Assembly: GCF_000771225.1 (NCBI RefSeq)
Contig: NZ_JDTZ01000012.1
Span: forward strand, 1 to 47,949
Length of the DNA stretch: 47,949 nucleotides
Source of the DNA: Bifidobacterium pseudolongum subsp. pseudolongum DSM 20099
GTDB lineage: Bacteria; Actinomycetota; Actinomycetes; Actinomycetales; Bifidobacteriaceae
Direction: 5' to 3'
Positions 1-7,734 of this stretch are shown here, one piece after another. A program made the position numbers and the translations under genes. Below the pieces are notes generated by a model. The model did not search any database. It saw only the letters and a list, made by a program, of their open reading frames with translations, and was not told the origin of the DNA. Each line of letters begins with the position of its first letter. Position 1 is the stretch's first letter.

Positions 1-142
1 ACACCGACCAGCCAGACACACATTTTGGCCTATAACCCTGAGATTCCTAGGCGTGGTGGCCGTCTGAATCGCTTAGAACCGACGGCCGCCGACCATCTGC
101 GGCGCCGGTTGTAGTTCCATTGCGACAGCTGGAGAAAAGAAA

Positions 143-176
143 AAGACCGCTGCGGTGGAATGAATGCAGCGGTCTT
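143..176 (-). terminator. Intrinsic terminator of tRNA-Ala
   Basis: An 11-bp perfect stem (AAGACCGCTGC paired with GCAGCGGTCTT) encloses a 12-nt loop. Read on the minus strand it lies just past the tRNA 3' end and is followed by a T-rich run (the A-rich stretch at 134-144 on the plus strand). This is a classical Rho-independent terminator for the tRNA transcript. Confidence 0.85.
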
Positions 177-178
177 CG

Positions 179-251
179 TGGAGCTGATGGTAATCGAAAC
201 CACGACCTCTTCGATGCGAACGAAGCGCTCTACCAACTGAGCTACAGCCCC
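179..251 (-). tRNA. tRNA-Ala (anticodon CGC)
   Basis: A complete cloverleaf can be folded on the minus strand. The acceptor stem GGGGCTG pairs with CAGCTCC with one G-U pair, the D arm contains AGCTCAGTTGGTAGAGC, the anticodon stem is CTTCG/CGAAG around loop TTCGCAT, and the T loop is TTTCGATTA. Anticodon CGC reads the alanine codon GCG, common in this GC-rich genome. The discriminator base is A and the CCA end is not encoded, so it must be added after transcription. Confidence 0.93.
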
Positions 252-559
252 GTGGATGTTGCTGTGCTCCGCATAGCAACTTGACACAGTCTACTCACAT
301 CTGTGAACAAACGCAAATTGACCGTCCGGGCAACCCCGTTCCGCGTGTCGCGGTGCGGCATGGGGCGATAAAAGCGCCATGGCCGTAGGGTGATATATAT
401 GCATCCCGTGCGCATATTTCGACATATTTCGACAACGGCGCCCACGCAATGGAACGCATTATCGAAACCCGCTAATATGGCGCGCATAGTTCACTTGCAC
501 TCAGGTGCGCCAAGCGCAATGCGGCGCGGGGCGCATACCCATCATCGAACGGGGTTGGC
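252..559. other. Intergenic region, tRNA-Ala to LacI gene
   Basis: No gene is seen in these 308 bases. A 10-bp unit CATATTTCGA is repeated in tandem at 413-432. It sits upstream of the LacI-family gene and could be an operator or a chance repeat. A TAATAT hexamer at 472-477 could serve as a -10 box for the regulator, without a convincing -35 partner. TTGACA occurs near 281 on the plus strand with no obvious gene behind it. Confidence 0.4.
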
Positions 560-960
560 ATGGCCGGTATCAAAGACGTGGCGGCGCGCGCAGGCGTTTC
601 GATAAGCACTGTGTCGTATGTGGTCAGCGGCAAACGCAAGATCGGCGCCGCAACGCAGGCGCGCGTGCGCGCCGCCGCGCTCGAGCTCGGGTACCGTCCG
701 GTGGTCGACGCGACCGAACCTGCCTCTGCGCGTGGCACGCATGTGCTTGCGGTGAGCTCGCCGCTGCGCCCGTACACCGACGTGTCGAATTATGCTGCGT
801 TCTTCTTCGCGCTCGCCGCCGCCGCCAAACGCCACGGCTACGACATCCTGCTGCTGACGCACGAGGCCGGCGATCAGGAACTGCGCCGTGTGGCCGATCG
901 TGGCATGGCGGACGGCGTCTTCCTGCTCGACGTGCTGCTCAGTGATTCGCGCGCGGACAT
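560..960 (+). pseudogene. LacI-family repressor, C-terminally truncated
   Basis: The first 55 or so residues form a LacI-type helix-turn-helix, with the motif IKDVAARAGVSISTVSYV and hinge-proximal RVRAAALELGYRP. The start of the periplasmic-binding-protein-like sensor domain follows (SYDILLLT-type strand, GVFLLD). LacI proteins are about 330-350 residues, but the recognisable part here stops at about residue 130-135. The reading frame then continues as nonsense to a stop at 1042, while a GH31 tail begins in another frame. The ATG at 560 follows a GGGGTTGG ribosome-binding site. The remnant could still make a DNA-binding fragment without dimerising sensor domains. It probably once controlled a sugar-use operon, perhaps the alpha-xylosidase gene whose end lies beside it. 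Confidence 0.8.
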
Positions 961-969
961 GGCCGGCGC

Positions 970-1254
970 ACGCTCGACCGCCAATACATGCTCGGCCCGT
1001 CGCTGCTTGTGGCGCCGGTGTTCACCTACAGCGGCGACGTGACGTATTATCTGCCGACCGGCGGCTGGACGAACTGGTTCACCGGCGAGCGCGTGTACAG
1101 CGAGCATGGCGTATGGTGCACCGAACGCCATGGGTTTGATTCGGTGCCGCTGTGGGTGCGCGACGGATCGGTGATCGTGACGCGCCCCGACGTCGGCAGT
1201 GTGGTCTTCACCGCACGCCGTGAGGGTGAGGAGATAAAGGTTATGCGTAGCTGA
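970..1254 (+). pseudogene. GH31 alpha-xylosidase (YicI-like), C-terminal remnant
   Basis: This frame encodes LDRQYMLGPSLLVAPVF followed by a beta-sandwich tail (YYLPTGGWTNWF, GVW, then HGFDSVPLWVRDGSVI). It matches the end of the catalytic domain and the proximal C-terminal domain of GH31 alpha-xylosidases, where YLDRQYMLG is characteristic. A full enzyme has about 680-780 residues, and only about 95 remain. The catalytic aspartates are absent, so the fragment cannot be active. It has no ribosome-binding site of its own and abuts the truncated LacI gene in another frame, as expected from one deletion joining two genes. Confidence 0.82.
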
Positions 1255-1280
1255 GCGCGCACTTTTTTCGGGTGCTGCAG

Positions 1281-1352
1281 AAAAGTGTAAGAATGCCGGA
1301 AGCGGGTTCGTTGGAATTCCAACGAACCCGCTTCCGGCATTCTTACACTTTT
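1281..1352. terminator. Perfect 72-bp palindrome, bidirectional terminator
   Basis: Two 36-base arms are exact reverse complements with no spacer, centred on GGAATTCC at 1313-1320. The outer ends are AAAA and TTTT, so in either direction a G/C-rich hairpin is followed by T residues. It sits between convergent genes (the GH31 remnant and gtrA), where a bidirectional Rho-independent terminator is expected. The perfection and length are unusual. Confidence 0.85.
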
Positions 1353-1378
1353 TGGGTGGTGAGGAAAAAAGTGGGAGA

Positions 1379-1987
1379 CTACTTCCATCCCTTGGGCGTG
1401 TGTTCGATCGACCACATGCCCAGACGGTGCGAGAAGCTGCGCTCCCATTTGGCTTCGAGCTCCTCTTCGCTGAGCACATGGTCGCCGCGGCGCAGGCGGT
1501 TCATCGCGTTCGTATGCGTGTCGTCGAGCAGCCACTTGCGGATGATGAAGTTCCAGATGGCCACCACCACCGTGGCGATGAGCTTGCCCACGTTGGTGCG
1601 CAACAGGTATTCGGCGTGCTGCGAAATGAACGCGTCCTTGTTCATGCCGTAGGTGGACAGCCAGATGATCAGGCCATTGATGAACAGGCCGACGACCGCG
1701 GAAAAGAGGAAGATCGCCATCTCCATCCACCGCGCCATGTCCGGGCGGTGGCGGAAGACGTATTTCATGCTCGCGAAGTAGTTGAAGACAAGTGCGATGG
1801 TGAACGATATGGTGCCAGCGATCACATTGTGCATGTGGAACACGCCGACGAGGAGGTTGAGAATGCCCCAGTCGATGAGGAACGCGGCGGCGCCCACCAC
1901 GCCGAATTTCAGGATCTGCTCAATCAGTTTTTTCACGCCAACCACTGTACGCAATGGTGTGCGCAAAACCGCACAGGGCATGAACAA
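1379..1987 (-). CDS. GtrA-family membrane protein
   Basis: A small integral membrane protein of up to 202 residues with four predicted membrane segments: FGVVGAAAFLIDWGILNLLV, IAGTISFTIALVFNYFASMKYVF, MAIFLFSAVVGLFINGLIIW, and LIATVVVAIWNFIIRKW. The NYFASMKYVF and WNFIIRKWLLD patterns are typical of the GtrA family. These proteins are thought to help move polyprenyl-phosphate-linked sugars across the membrane for cell-surface glycosylation. The C-terminal tail of about 50 residues is charged and probably cytoplasmic. A GTG at 1936 (VKKLIEQ) fits the family start better than the upstream ATG, and neither has a strong ribosome-binding site. The GtrB-like partner in this window is 30 kb away at 31413-32405. 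Confidence 0.85.
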   Translation of the reverse strand: MFMPCAVLRTPLRTVVGVKKLIEQILKFGVVGAAAFLIDWGILNLLVGVFHMHNVIAGTISFTIALVFNYFASMKYVFRHRPDMARWMEMAIFLFSAVVGLFINGLIIWLSTYGMNKDAFISQHAEYLLRTNVGKLIATVVVAIWNFIIRKWLLDDTHTNAMNRLRRGDHVLSEEELEAKWERSFSHRLGMWSIEHTPKGWK

Positions 1988-1997
1988 ACAGGCTTGG

Positions 1998-2723
1998 TCA
2001 GCGTTCGCTATCCTCAGTGAGAGGGGTGGTCTCTTCTTTGGCGATCACGGCGGCCGGCTGCGGCTTCTTCTTGCCGAACTTCGCCTTGAGCAGGCCCGCC
2101 ACGGTGGGGATCAGCGAGATGAGCAGGATGGCCACGATCACGAGTTCGAAGTTCTCCTGCACGACGGGGATGCCGCCGAAGAAATAGCCGAGCAGCGTGA
2201 ACAGCGACGACCATACGAGGCCACCCAATACGGAGAATGGTGTGAAGCGGCGCCACTGCATGCCCGAAATGCCCGAGATGAACGGCATGAACGTGCGGAT
2301 GAAGGGGAAGAAGCGGCCCAGAAACACGGCGAGCGGACCCCAACGGTCGATCATCGTCTCGGTTTTGGCGATGCGTTCGGGGGTCATGGCCTTGACTTTG
2401 CCTGATTCGATGATGCGGCGGCCGAAGAAATGGCCGATGAAGTAGTTGCACTGGTCGCCGATGATCGGGGCGAGCCACACGACCGGCAGCAGTGCGGCGA
2501 TCGGCAGCGCGGACTGGCCGGTGGCCGCATCCGGCGCGGCGAAGAAGCCGGCGGCGAACAGCAGCGAGTCGCCGGGCAGGAACGGGAAGAACACCACACC
2601 CGTTTCGATGAAGATGATCAGGAAGATGAAGCCAAGCGTCGGCGCGACACCCATCGCGATCCAGCTGGCGATCGCGGCGCGCGGGTCTTTGAGCAGTCCG
2701 GCGATGAAGTGAAAGAATCCCAT
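1998..2723 (-). CDS. DedA-family membrane protein
   Basis: A protein of 241 residues. It has the DedA hallmarks: an E-[TS]-G hairpin region (FIETGVVFFPFLPGDSLLFAAG), a YFIGHFFGRR segment, and the signature FLGRFFPFIRTFMPFISGISGM followed by W and a glycine-rich helix. DedA proteins are half-transporters in the VTT superfamily linked to envelope homeostasis, with undecaprenyl-phosphate recycling as a known role of some members. The start at 2723 (MGFFHF) is preferred over upstream ATG codons because it begins right before the conserved region. The C-terminal tail is Lys- and Glu-rich. It lies upstream of gtrA on the same strand with a 10-base gap, so the two are probably cotranscribed. Both point to lipid-carrier metabolism. 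Confidence 0.9.
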   Translation of the reverse strand: MGFFHFIAGLLKDPRAAIASWIAMGVAPTLGFIFLIIFIETGVVFFPFLPGDSLLFAAGFFAAPDAATGQSALPIAALLPVVWLAPIIGDQCNYFIGHFFGRRIIESGKVKAMTPERIAKTETMIDRWGPLAVFLGRFFPFIRTFMPFISGISGMQWRRFTPFSVLGGLVWSSLFTLLGYFFGGIPVVQENFELVIVAILLISLIPTVAGLLKAKFGKKKPQPAAVIAKEETTPLTEDSER

Positions 2724-2799
2724 GGGGCAAACGTTCCTTATGCGGTGTGACAGTACAGCTGCTACCGCATTCATTCATAGCAAGACTGAGCGACGGGCC

Positions 2800-3315
2800 T
2801 CACATGCCGCTGTCGGCGTTGACGTACGTGGTGCGCTCGACCTCGCCGTAGCCGCCGTACTTGCGAAAGCCCCACAGCAGGATCAATGACTTCGCGTAGA
2901 AGACCCAGCTCAGGCCGAAGATGAGCATGAGCACGCGGACGAACGGCACGAACAACGCCAGACCGAGCGCCACGATGTCGACGCCGATCAGGGCGAGCGT
3001 GCAGCCAAACGCGCGCCACAGGAACAGCGCGGCGAGCTTCCACTGGCGGGGCAGCGGGTTGGCGAAGCGCGCCTGCAGCGCGAAGATGTATTCGGCGATC
3101 ACGAGTGTGACGACGGTGGCCGCCACCATGACGATCAGCGGCGCGTATGCCAGGTCGGTGTCCCATGAGGCCCAGAAGCCCAGTCCAAAGAGGACGGCCG
3201 CGATCAGCGCGAGCAGCAGCAAACCCGAGATGAAGCCCTGCTTGAACTCCCGCTTGAAACGGCGCAGGTATTCGCGCACCAGATTGATATCGTCGTTCTT
3301 GTCATAGGCAAAGTG
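2800..3315 (-). pseudogene. DUF624 (YesL-like) membrane protein, N-terminal part missing
   Basis: The frame ending at 2800 encodes the LVREYLRRFKREFKQGF motif typical of DUF624 proteins. Hydrophobic segments follow near 3180-3220, 3090-3150 and 2900-2980, then a short tail. Full DUF624 proteins have about 60 more residues, including a first membrane helix. Here the sequence upstream of about 3310-3320 switches into the TetR reading frame. DUF624 genes usually sit in carbohydrate-uptake loci. No ribosome-binding site or start is visible for the remnant. Confidence 0.7.
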
Positions 3316-3317
3316 AG

Positions 3318-3728
3318 GCAATAGCGCGGGTAATAGTAGATGCGGTGGCCGTCGGCGTCCACCGCCGACGCGCTGTACGCCGCGAACTCGTTCGCTTCCG
3401 TCGTGTCGTAGCCCTCGGTGAGCACCATGTCCAGCAGGTCCTCTTTCGAGGCGATGTAGTGGTAGAGCGCGGCCTCGCTGATGCCGATCTCGTCGGAGAT
3501 ATCCTGCAGCGACATCCCCCAATACCCTTTGACGGCGAGGATCTTCGACGCGGCGCGCAGGATCTGCAGATGGCGTTCCTCCTGCGTCATGCGTTTGCGC
3601 TTTTCGAAGCGTTTGGCCGACGTGGTGTCTCGCACGGTCACCTCATGGGAGGCGAGGATCGGCTTGGGCTTGCCCGAAGCGGCGACATCGTGCTGGTCGA
3701 GAATCTGCTGCCATGCTGCGATGGTCAT
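3318..3728 (-). pseudogene. TetR-family regulator, C-terminal end missing
   Basis: After an ATG at 3728 preceded by AAGGA, the protein has a 50-residue lead, then a TetR DNA-binding domain. ILRAASKILAVKGYWGMSLQDISDEIGISEAALYHYIASKEDLL contains the helix-turn-helix and the hallmark Y-x-Y-I-x-S-K. The ligand-binding domain is barely begun (HRIYYYPRYC) when the frame runs into DUF624 sequence, ending at an unrelated stop at 3204. Full TetR proteins of this kind have about 220-250 residues, so the dimerisation and ligand-binding part is gone. Activity as a regulator is doubtful. Confidence 0.78.
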
Positions 3729-3770
3729 ATGAACTGGCGTCCTTGCTGGTAATCGGAGGAGTGGAATCGG

Positions 3771-3803
3771 CACTGCCATCGTACCTCACGCACGATGGCA
3801 GTG
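3771..3803 (-). terminator. Hairpin after the esterase gene
   Basis: A perfect 12-bp stem (CACTGCCATCGT paired with ACGATGGCAGTG) surrounds a 9-nt loop five bases after the esterase stop. There is no clear T-run, so it may be a weak terminator or an RNA-stabilising hairpin. Confidence 0.6.
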
Positions 3804-3807
3804 TGTG

Positions 3808-4629
3808 TCAGTCGGCGAACGTGCGCGTGAGCCAGTCGAGGGCCAACCCGATCCACGACTGCACGCCCGGTTCAATGCCGTTGACGCCCTGCCATGCGGT
3901 CTGCGCGGTGGCGAGCGCAAGGCCATGGCCGCCTTCCGGGAACAGGTGCGCCTCGACCGGCACATGCGCGGCGCGGCACGCCTCGATGAGCATGAGCGTG
4001 TTCTGCACCGGCACACAGTCGTCGGGCATGGTGTGCCAAACGAATACCGGTGGCGTGCGTGCGTCGATGTGCTCTTCGATGCTCACCTCGCGCATCGCCT
4101 GCTCGTCGCCGTAGCGTTCGCCGAGCAGCGCGCGGAAACTGCCGTCGTGGCGGTATTCGCCGGAGGTGATGACCGGGTAGGCGAGCATCAGTGCGGCCGG
4201 TGCGAGCAGCGCGGGGTCGTAGCCGTGCGCACGCAGCACGCTGTCGGAGGCGGATGTGGCGAAGTCGGCGGCCAGATGGCCGCCAGCGGAGAAGCCGAGC
4301 ACGGCGATGCGCGCCGGGTCGACATGCCAAGCCTCGGCGTTGTCGCGGATGAGGCGCATCGCCTCGGCCACTTCGAGCAGTGCGGTGGGGTAGACCGAAG
4401 GCGCGCACGAGTAGCGCAGCACGAAGGCGTTGCAGTCGGCCGCCAGGAACTGCAGCGCGATCGGTTCGGCCTCGCGGTCGGACGTCATCGTATAGCCGCC
4501 GCCGGGCACGATCAGCACGGTGGGGCGTGTGCGGTCGGGCACGACCTCGGGGGAATTGTCGGGCACATAGCCGATGAACCGCGCGGTGGTGCCGTCGATG
4601 CCGGTGATCGTCTGTTCGATGTACTGCAT
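3808..4629 (-). CDS. Alpha/beta-hydrolase esterase (acetyl-xylan-esterase-like)
   Basis: A 273-residue cytoplasmic hydrolase. The oxyanion-hole motif VPGGGYTM lies near residue 45, the nucleophile elbow GFSAGGH at about 112-118, an acid residue in HTMPDDCVP, and the catalytic histidine in EGGHGLALA near 243, giving a Ser-Asp-His triad. This pattern fits BD-FAE/Axe-type carbohydrate esterases, which remove acetyl or similar groups from plant-derived oligosaccharides. No signal peptide is seen, consistent with action on imported oligosaccharides. The neighbouring GH31 and DUF624 remnants also hint at a degraded glycan-use locus. The natural substrate cannot be read from the sequence. Confidence 0.85.
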   Translation of the reverse strand: MQYIEQTITGIDGTTARFIGYVPDNSPEVVPDRTRPTVLIVPGGGYTMTSDREAEPIALQFLAADCNAFVLRYSCAPSVYPTALLEVAEAMRLIRDNAEAWHVDPARIAVLGFSAGGHLAADFATSASDSVLRAHGYDPALLAPAALMLAYPVITSGEYRHDGSFRALLGERYGDEQAMREVSIEEHIDARTPPVFVWHTMPDDCVPVQNTLMLIEACRAAHVPVEAHLFPEGGHGLALATAQTAWQGVNGIEPGVQSWIGLALDWLTRTFAD

Positions 4630-4714
4630 GTTGCCTTCTTTGTGATTGGTGTAGGCGAGGCTCGCCCATATAGTTCAACGATATGACTATGATACGCCGG
4701 CCGGTGGTGGGCCG

Positions 4715-6325
4715 TCAGATCCACGATTCGAGCCACATGTGGCTCAGCCAGAACTCGTAGGGTACGGGCATCGCCGTCCAGATCGGGTAGAAGAACGCGG
4801 AGACGAGCAGGCACAGCCCCAGCGTGGAGCCGAAGGCGGCGTGCCATGTGGCGCGCGAGATGGTTGTGCGTAGCCAGCCGAACACGTAGCAGATCGCGAG
4901 GATCATCCATGGCAGCAGCACGATCGAATAGAACGTGAATGTGGTGCGGTTCAGGTACTGCGCCCACGGCAGCCAGCCGCCGAGGAACCCGGCGAGCACC
5001 GCCCAGATGCGCCAGTCACCGCGGCGCCAGATCGCGACAGCGATCGCGCCGAGCGCGCACAGCGACCCGAGCCACCAGATGAGCGGGTTGCCAAGCGAGG
5101 TAATCGCCGCCACGCATTGCGAGTCCGGCGCGAGCGAACACAGGCCGGGGTGGTCGGGCAGCTTCTCCCAGTAGAAGCTCGTGGGGCGGATCTGCAGCGG
5201 CCAGGTGAGCGGGTTGGCCTTGTAGTCGTGCGGCGCGTCGAGCGTGGTGTGGAACTGCCACATCTGCGCGTGGTACTGCACGAAGGAGCGCCACGATTCA
5301 GGCAGCCACTGGATGCCTTCGCCCGGATGCAGCCGCGCCCAGTCATGCATGTAGGAGTCGGGGTGCAGGAACCAGCCGGTCCATGTGGACACATAGGCAA
5401 GCGCGTAGGTCGGCAGCATCGTGCACGCAGCGAGCGCGCCGTCGCGCAGCACGCCGGTGAGGAACCAGTGCCGGTAGCCGGCCTGGTGGCGCATCCACGC
5501 GTCCCACAGCACGCTGATCACGCAGAAGACAGCCATGAAGTATGTGCCCGACCATTTGACGCCGGTCGCCAGTCCGAGCAGCACGGCCGCGCCGATGCGG
5601 TACCACGAAACCGCGATCTGCGGCGGCCGCGCGGTCGGGTCGGCTGCGTGCGCGCGCTCGAGTCGCGCCTTGGCCCAGTCGCGGTGCATCAGCAGCAGGC
5701 TGAACGCGCCGAGTGCGAGCGCCATGATGAAGATGTCGAGCAGGCCGGTGCGGCTCATCGTGATCCCCACGCCGTCAATCGCCATCAGCACGCCGCCGAA
5801 CAGCGCGATCGGCAGATTGTGGAACAGGCGCAGGATCACGCGGATCAGCACGATGATCGCGATGGTGCCGGCGATCGCCGTGGCCGCGCGCCATGCGAAG
5901 GGGTTCGCCGCGCCGCCGAAGAGCTTGAGGCCCCACGCGATGAACCATTTGCCCATCGGCGGGTGCACCACGTATTCGGCCGAATCGAGCCACAGGTCGG
6001 TCTCGCCGCTCGCGAAGGGGATGTTCGGATTGGCCTCTCGCCCCAGGTACAGCACTGTCTCGGGCCAGTTGCGCGGCTCGCCTGTCTGGAGCATCGTCCA
6101 CGCGTCCTTGACGTAGTATGTCTCGTCGAACACGACCGCGCGCGGTTCGCCGAGGCGCACGAAGCGCAGCAGCGCGCCGGACAGCGCGACGATCAGTGTG
6201 CACACCCATTCCACGGCGCGCGTAGGGTGGGTGAACAGGCCGGCATGCACGCGCCCGGCATGCGCGGCGGCGTGCCGGGCGCCGGTGCGGGTGGCGGATT
6301 CGCGGGATTGCGGCGGTTGCGACAT
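4715..6325 (-). CDS. pmt: Polyprenyl-phosphate-mannose:protein O-mannosyltransferase (GT39)
   Basis: A 536-residue GT-C membrane enzyme with about ten membrane segments. The catalytic acidic pair of the first extracytoplasmic loop is present as VFDETYYVKDAW (D67, E68), followed by HPPMGKWFIA, both hallmarks of actinobacterial Pmt proteins. The enzyme moves mannose from polyprenyl-phosphate-mannose to Ser/Thr of proteins as they are secreted. The N-terminal tail (residues 1-40) is basic and cytoplasmic. Length matches actinobacterial homologues. The gene is divergent from rsmI across about 107 bases, with GGAGGA ahead of the ATG. The two secreted proteins at 32.6-36.6 kb, with Ser/Thr-rich stretches, are possible targets (inference). 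Confidence 0.92.
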   Translation of the reverse strand: MSQPPQSRESATRTGARHAAAHAGRVHAGLFTHPTRAVEWVCTLIVALSGALLRFVRLGEPRAVVFDETYYVKDAWTMLQTGEPRNWPETVLYLGREANPNIPFASGETDLWLDSAEYVVHPPMGKWFIAWGLKLFGGAANPFAWRAATAIAGTIAIIVLIRVILRLFHNLPIALFGGVLMAIDGVGITMSRTGLLDIFIMALALGAFSLLLMHRDWAKARLERAHAADPTARPPQIAVSWYRIGAAVLLGLATGVKWSGTYFMAVFCVISVLWDAWMRHQAGYRHWFLTGVLRDGALAACTMLPTYALAYVSTWTGWFLHPDSYMHDWARLHPGEGIQWLPESWRSFVQYHAQMWQFHTTLDAPHDYKANPLTWPLQIRPTSFYWEKLPDHPGLCSLAPDSQCVAAITSLGNPLIWWLGSLCALGAIAVAIWRRGDWRIWAVLAGFLGGWLPWAQYLNRTTFTFYSIVLLPWMILAICYVFGWLRTTISRATWHAAFGSTLGLCLLVSAFFYPIWTAMPVPYEFWLSHMWLESWI

Positions 6326-6432
6326 GGGTTCCTCCTTGGACTGCTGCGTTCCATTATGGTCGTGCTCTTATATTTGAAGGTGGCATTCGCATAGGGCCGC
6401 GCGGCGGCAGGCACGATTGGAGGCAGGGCACG

Positions 6433-7380
6433 ATGGCTCAGGCAGGGGAAGACGCACAGGCGCGGGCGGAGGAACAGGCGGTGCGGGCGCAGATCGCCGA
6501 CGCCAATGTTCCACGTGGAACAGTCGTGCTTGCGGCCACGCCGATTGGCAACACGGCCGACGCCTCGGCGCGGCTCGTGGCGCTGCTCGAGCGCGCCGAC
6601 ATCGTGGCCGCCGAAGACACACGCCGCCTCTATGCGCTCGCCAACAGGCTCGGCGTGCACGTCGGCGGGCATGTGGTGGCGAACCACGACCACAACGAGC
6701 GCGGCAAGGCCGATGGGCTGCTCGATGAGGTCCAGGCCGGCGCCACGGTGCTCGTCGTCTCCGACGCCGGCATGCCGACGATCAACGACCCCGGTTTGGC
6801 GATCGTGCGCCGGGCGATCGAACGCGGCCTGCCCGTCACGTGCGCGCCCGGGCCGTCCGCCGTGCTCGACGCGCTCGCGCTTTCCGGCCTGCCGACCGAC
6901 CGCTTCTGCTACGAAGGGTTCCTGCCGCGCAAGCACGCCGACCGCATGCAGCATCTGCGCATGCTGCAGTCGGAACGTCGCACGATGGTCTTCTACGAGA
7001 CCGTGCACCGGATCGACGAGGCGATGGCCGACCTCGAAACGGCCTTCGGCTCGGACCGCCCGATGGCGCTGTGCCGTGAACTGACGAAAGACTACGAGCA
7101 GATCAGGCGCGGCACGATCGGCGAAATCCGTGCGTCGGTCCAGACCGATCCGCCACGCGGCGAGATGGTGCTCGTCGTGGGAGGTGCGACAGGCGCCGGG
7201 TCTCAGCAGGAGCGCGCGCTCGACGTGCAGGAACTCGCGCAGCTGGCGCAGCGGATGGCCAGCAGCGAGCACATGCGCATCAAAGACGCGATCGCGCACG
7301 TCGTGGCGCAGCATCCGGCACCCGACGGCTCGCTCGCGAACAAAAAACAGGTGTACGCGGCAGCGCTCGCGCTCAAATAG
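6433..7380 (+). CDS. rsmI: 16S rRNA 2'-O-methyltransferase RsmI
   Basis: A 315-residue tetrapyrrole-methylase-fold protein. The family landmarks are in order: VLAATPIGNTADAS, ADIVAAEDTRRLYAL, VVSDAGMPTINDPG (SAM-binding), CAPGPSAVLDALALSGLP, and FYETVHRIDEAM. RsmI methylates the 2'-O of C1402 in the ribosomal P site. A C-terminal extension of about 50 residues (KDAIAHVVAQH) matches the family's small C-terminal domain. The gene overlaps nothing upstream and ends five bases before the convergent LRV gene. It is a core gene of normal length. Confidence 0.95.
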   Translation: MAQAGEDAQARAEEQAVRAQIADANVPRGTVVLAATPIGNTADASARLVALLERADIVAAEDTRRLYALANRLGVHVGGHVVANHDHNERGKADGLLDEVQAGATVLVVSDAGMPTINDPGLAIVRRAIERGLPVTCAPGPSAVLDALALSGLPTDRFCYEGFLPRKHADRMQHLRMLQSERRTMVFYETVHRIDEAMADLETAFGSDRPMALCRELTKDYEQIRRGTIGEIRASVQTDPPRGEMVLVVGGATGAGSQQERALDVQELAQLAQRMASSEHMRIKDAIAHVVAQHPAPDGSLANKKQVYAAALALK

Positions 7381-7385
7381 CGCGG

Positions 7386-7712
7386 TCAGGCGCGCCGTTC
7401 GAGCGCATCGAGCAGCAGTTCGAGCGTCTCGCGCACGCCGGGGCCGCCCTGCTGCGAGATGAACTCGAGCAGATTCGCATCCGCGGCGCGGTTGACGACG
7501 ACCCATTTGCGCAATTGCGGTGCGTGGCGTGCGATATGCCACAGCACGTCGAGTGGTGTGTCCGGGTCGCTCGCCACCACGGCGTTCAACGCGATCGGTG
7601 GCGCCGGCGGGTCGAGCGGGCGCAGCTGCCAGTCGCCGTCGCGTGGATCGGCGTGTGCAGTGGTGGCGAGCCGGCGGCGCATGTTGGCGCGGCCCCTGCG
7701 TGCGGAAGGCAT
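7386..7712 (-). CDS. Leucine-rich-repeat-variant (LRV) small protein
   Basis: A 108-residue protein with a basic N-terminus and two helical LRV-like units: LNAVVASDPDTPLDVLWHIARHAPQLRKWVVVNRAA and a shorter following unit. Such proteins are common in Actinobacteria and have no established function. It lies 22 bases after the AbiEi-like gene on the same strand and is probably cotranscribed. The second repeat runs into a predicted amphipathic helix (RETLELLLDALERR). Confidence 0.7.
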   Translation of the reverse strand: MPSARRGRANMRRRLATTAHADPRDGDWQLRPLDPPAPPIALNAVVASDPDTPLDVLWHIARHAPQLRKWVVVNRAADANLLEFISQQGGPGVRETLELLLDALERRA

Positions 7713-7734
7713 GGCGGGTCCTTTCTCTGGCGGT

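Noticed and set aside
5117..6394. 425-codon open frame antisense to pmt
   Set aside because: Arg/His/Ala-rich shadow of the Pmt frame with no domain or ribosome-binding site.
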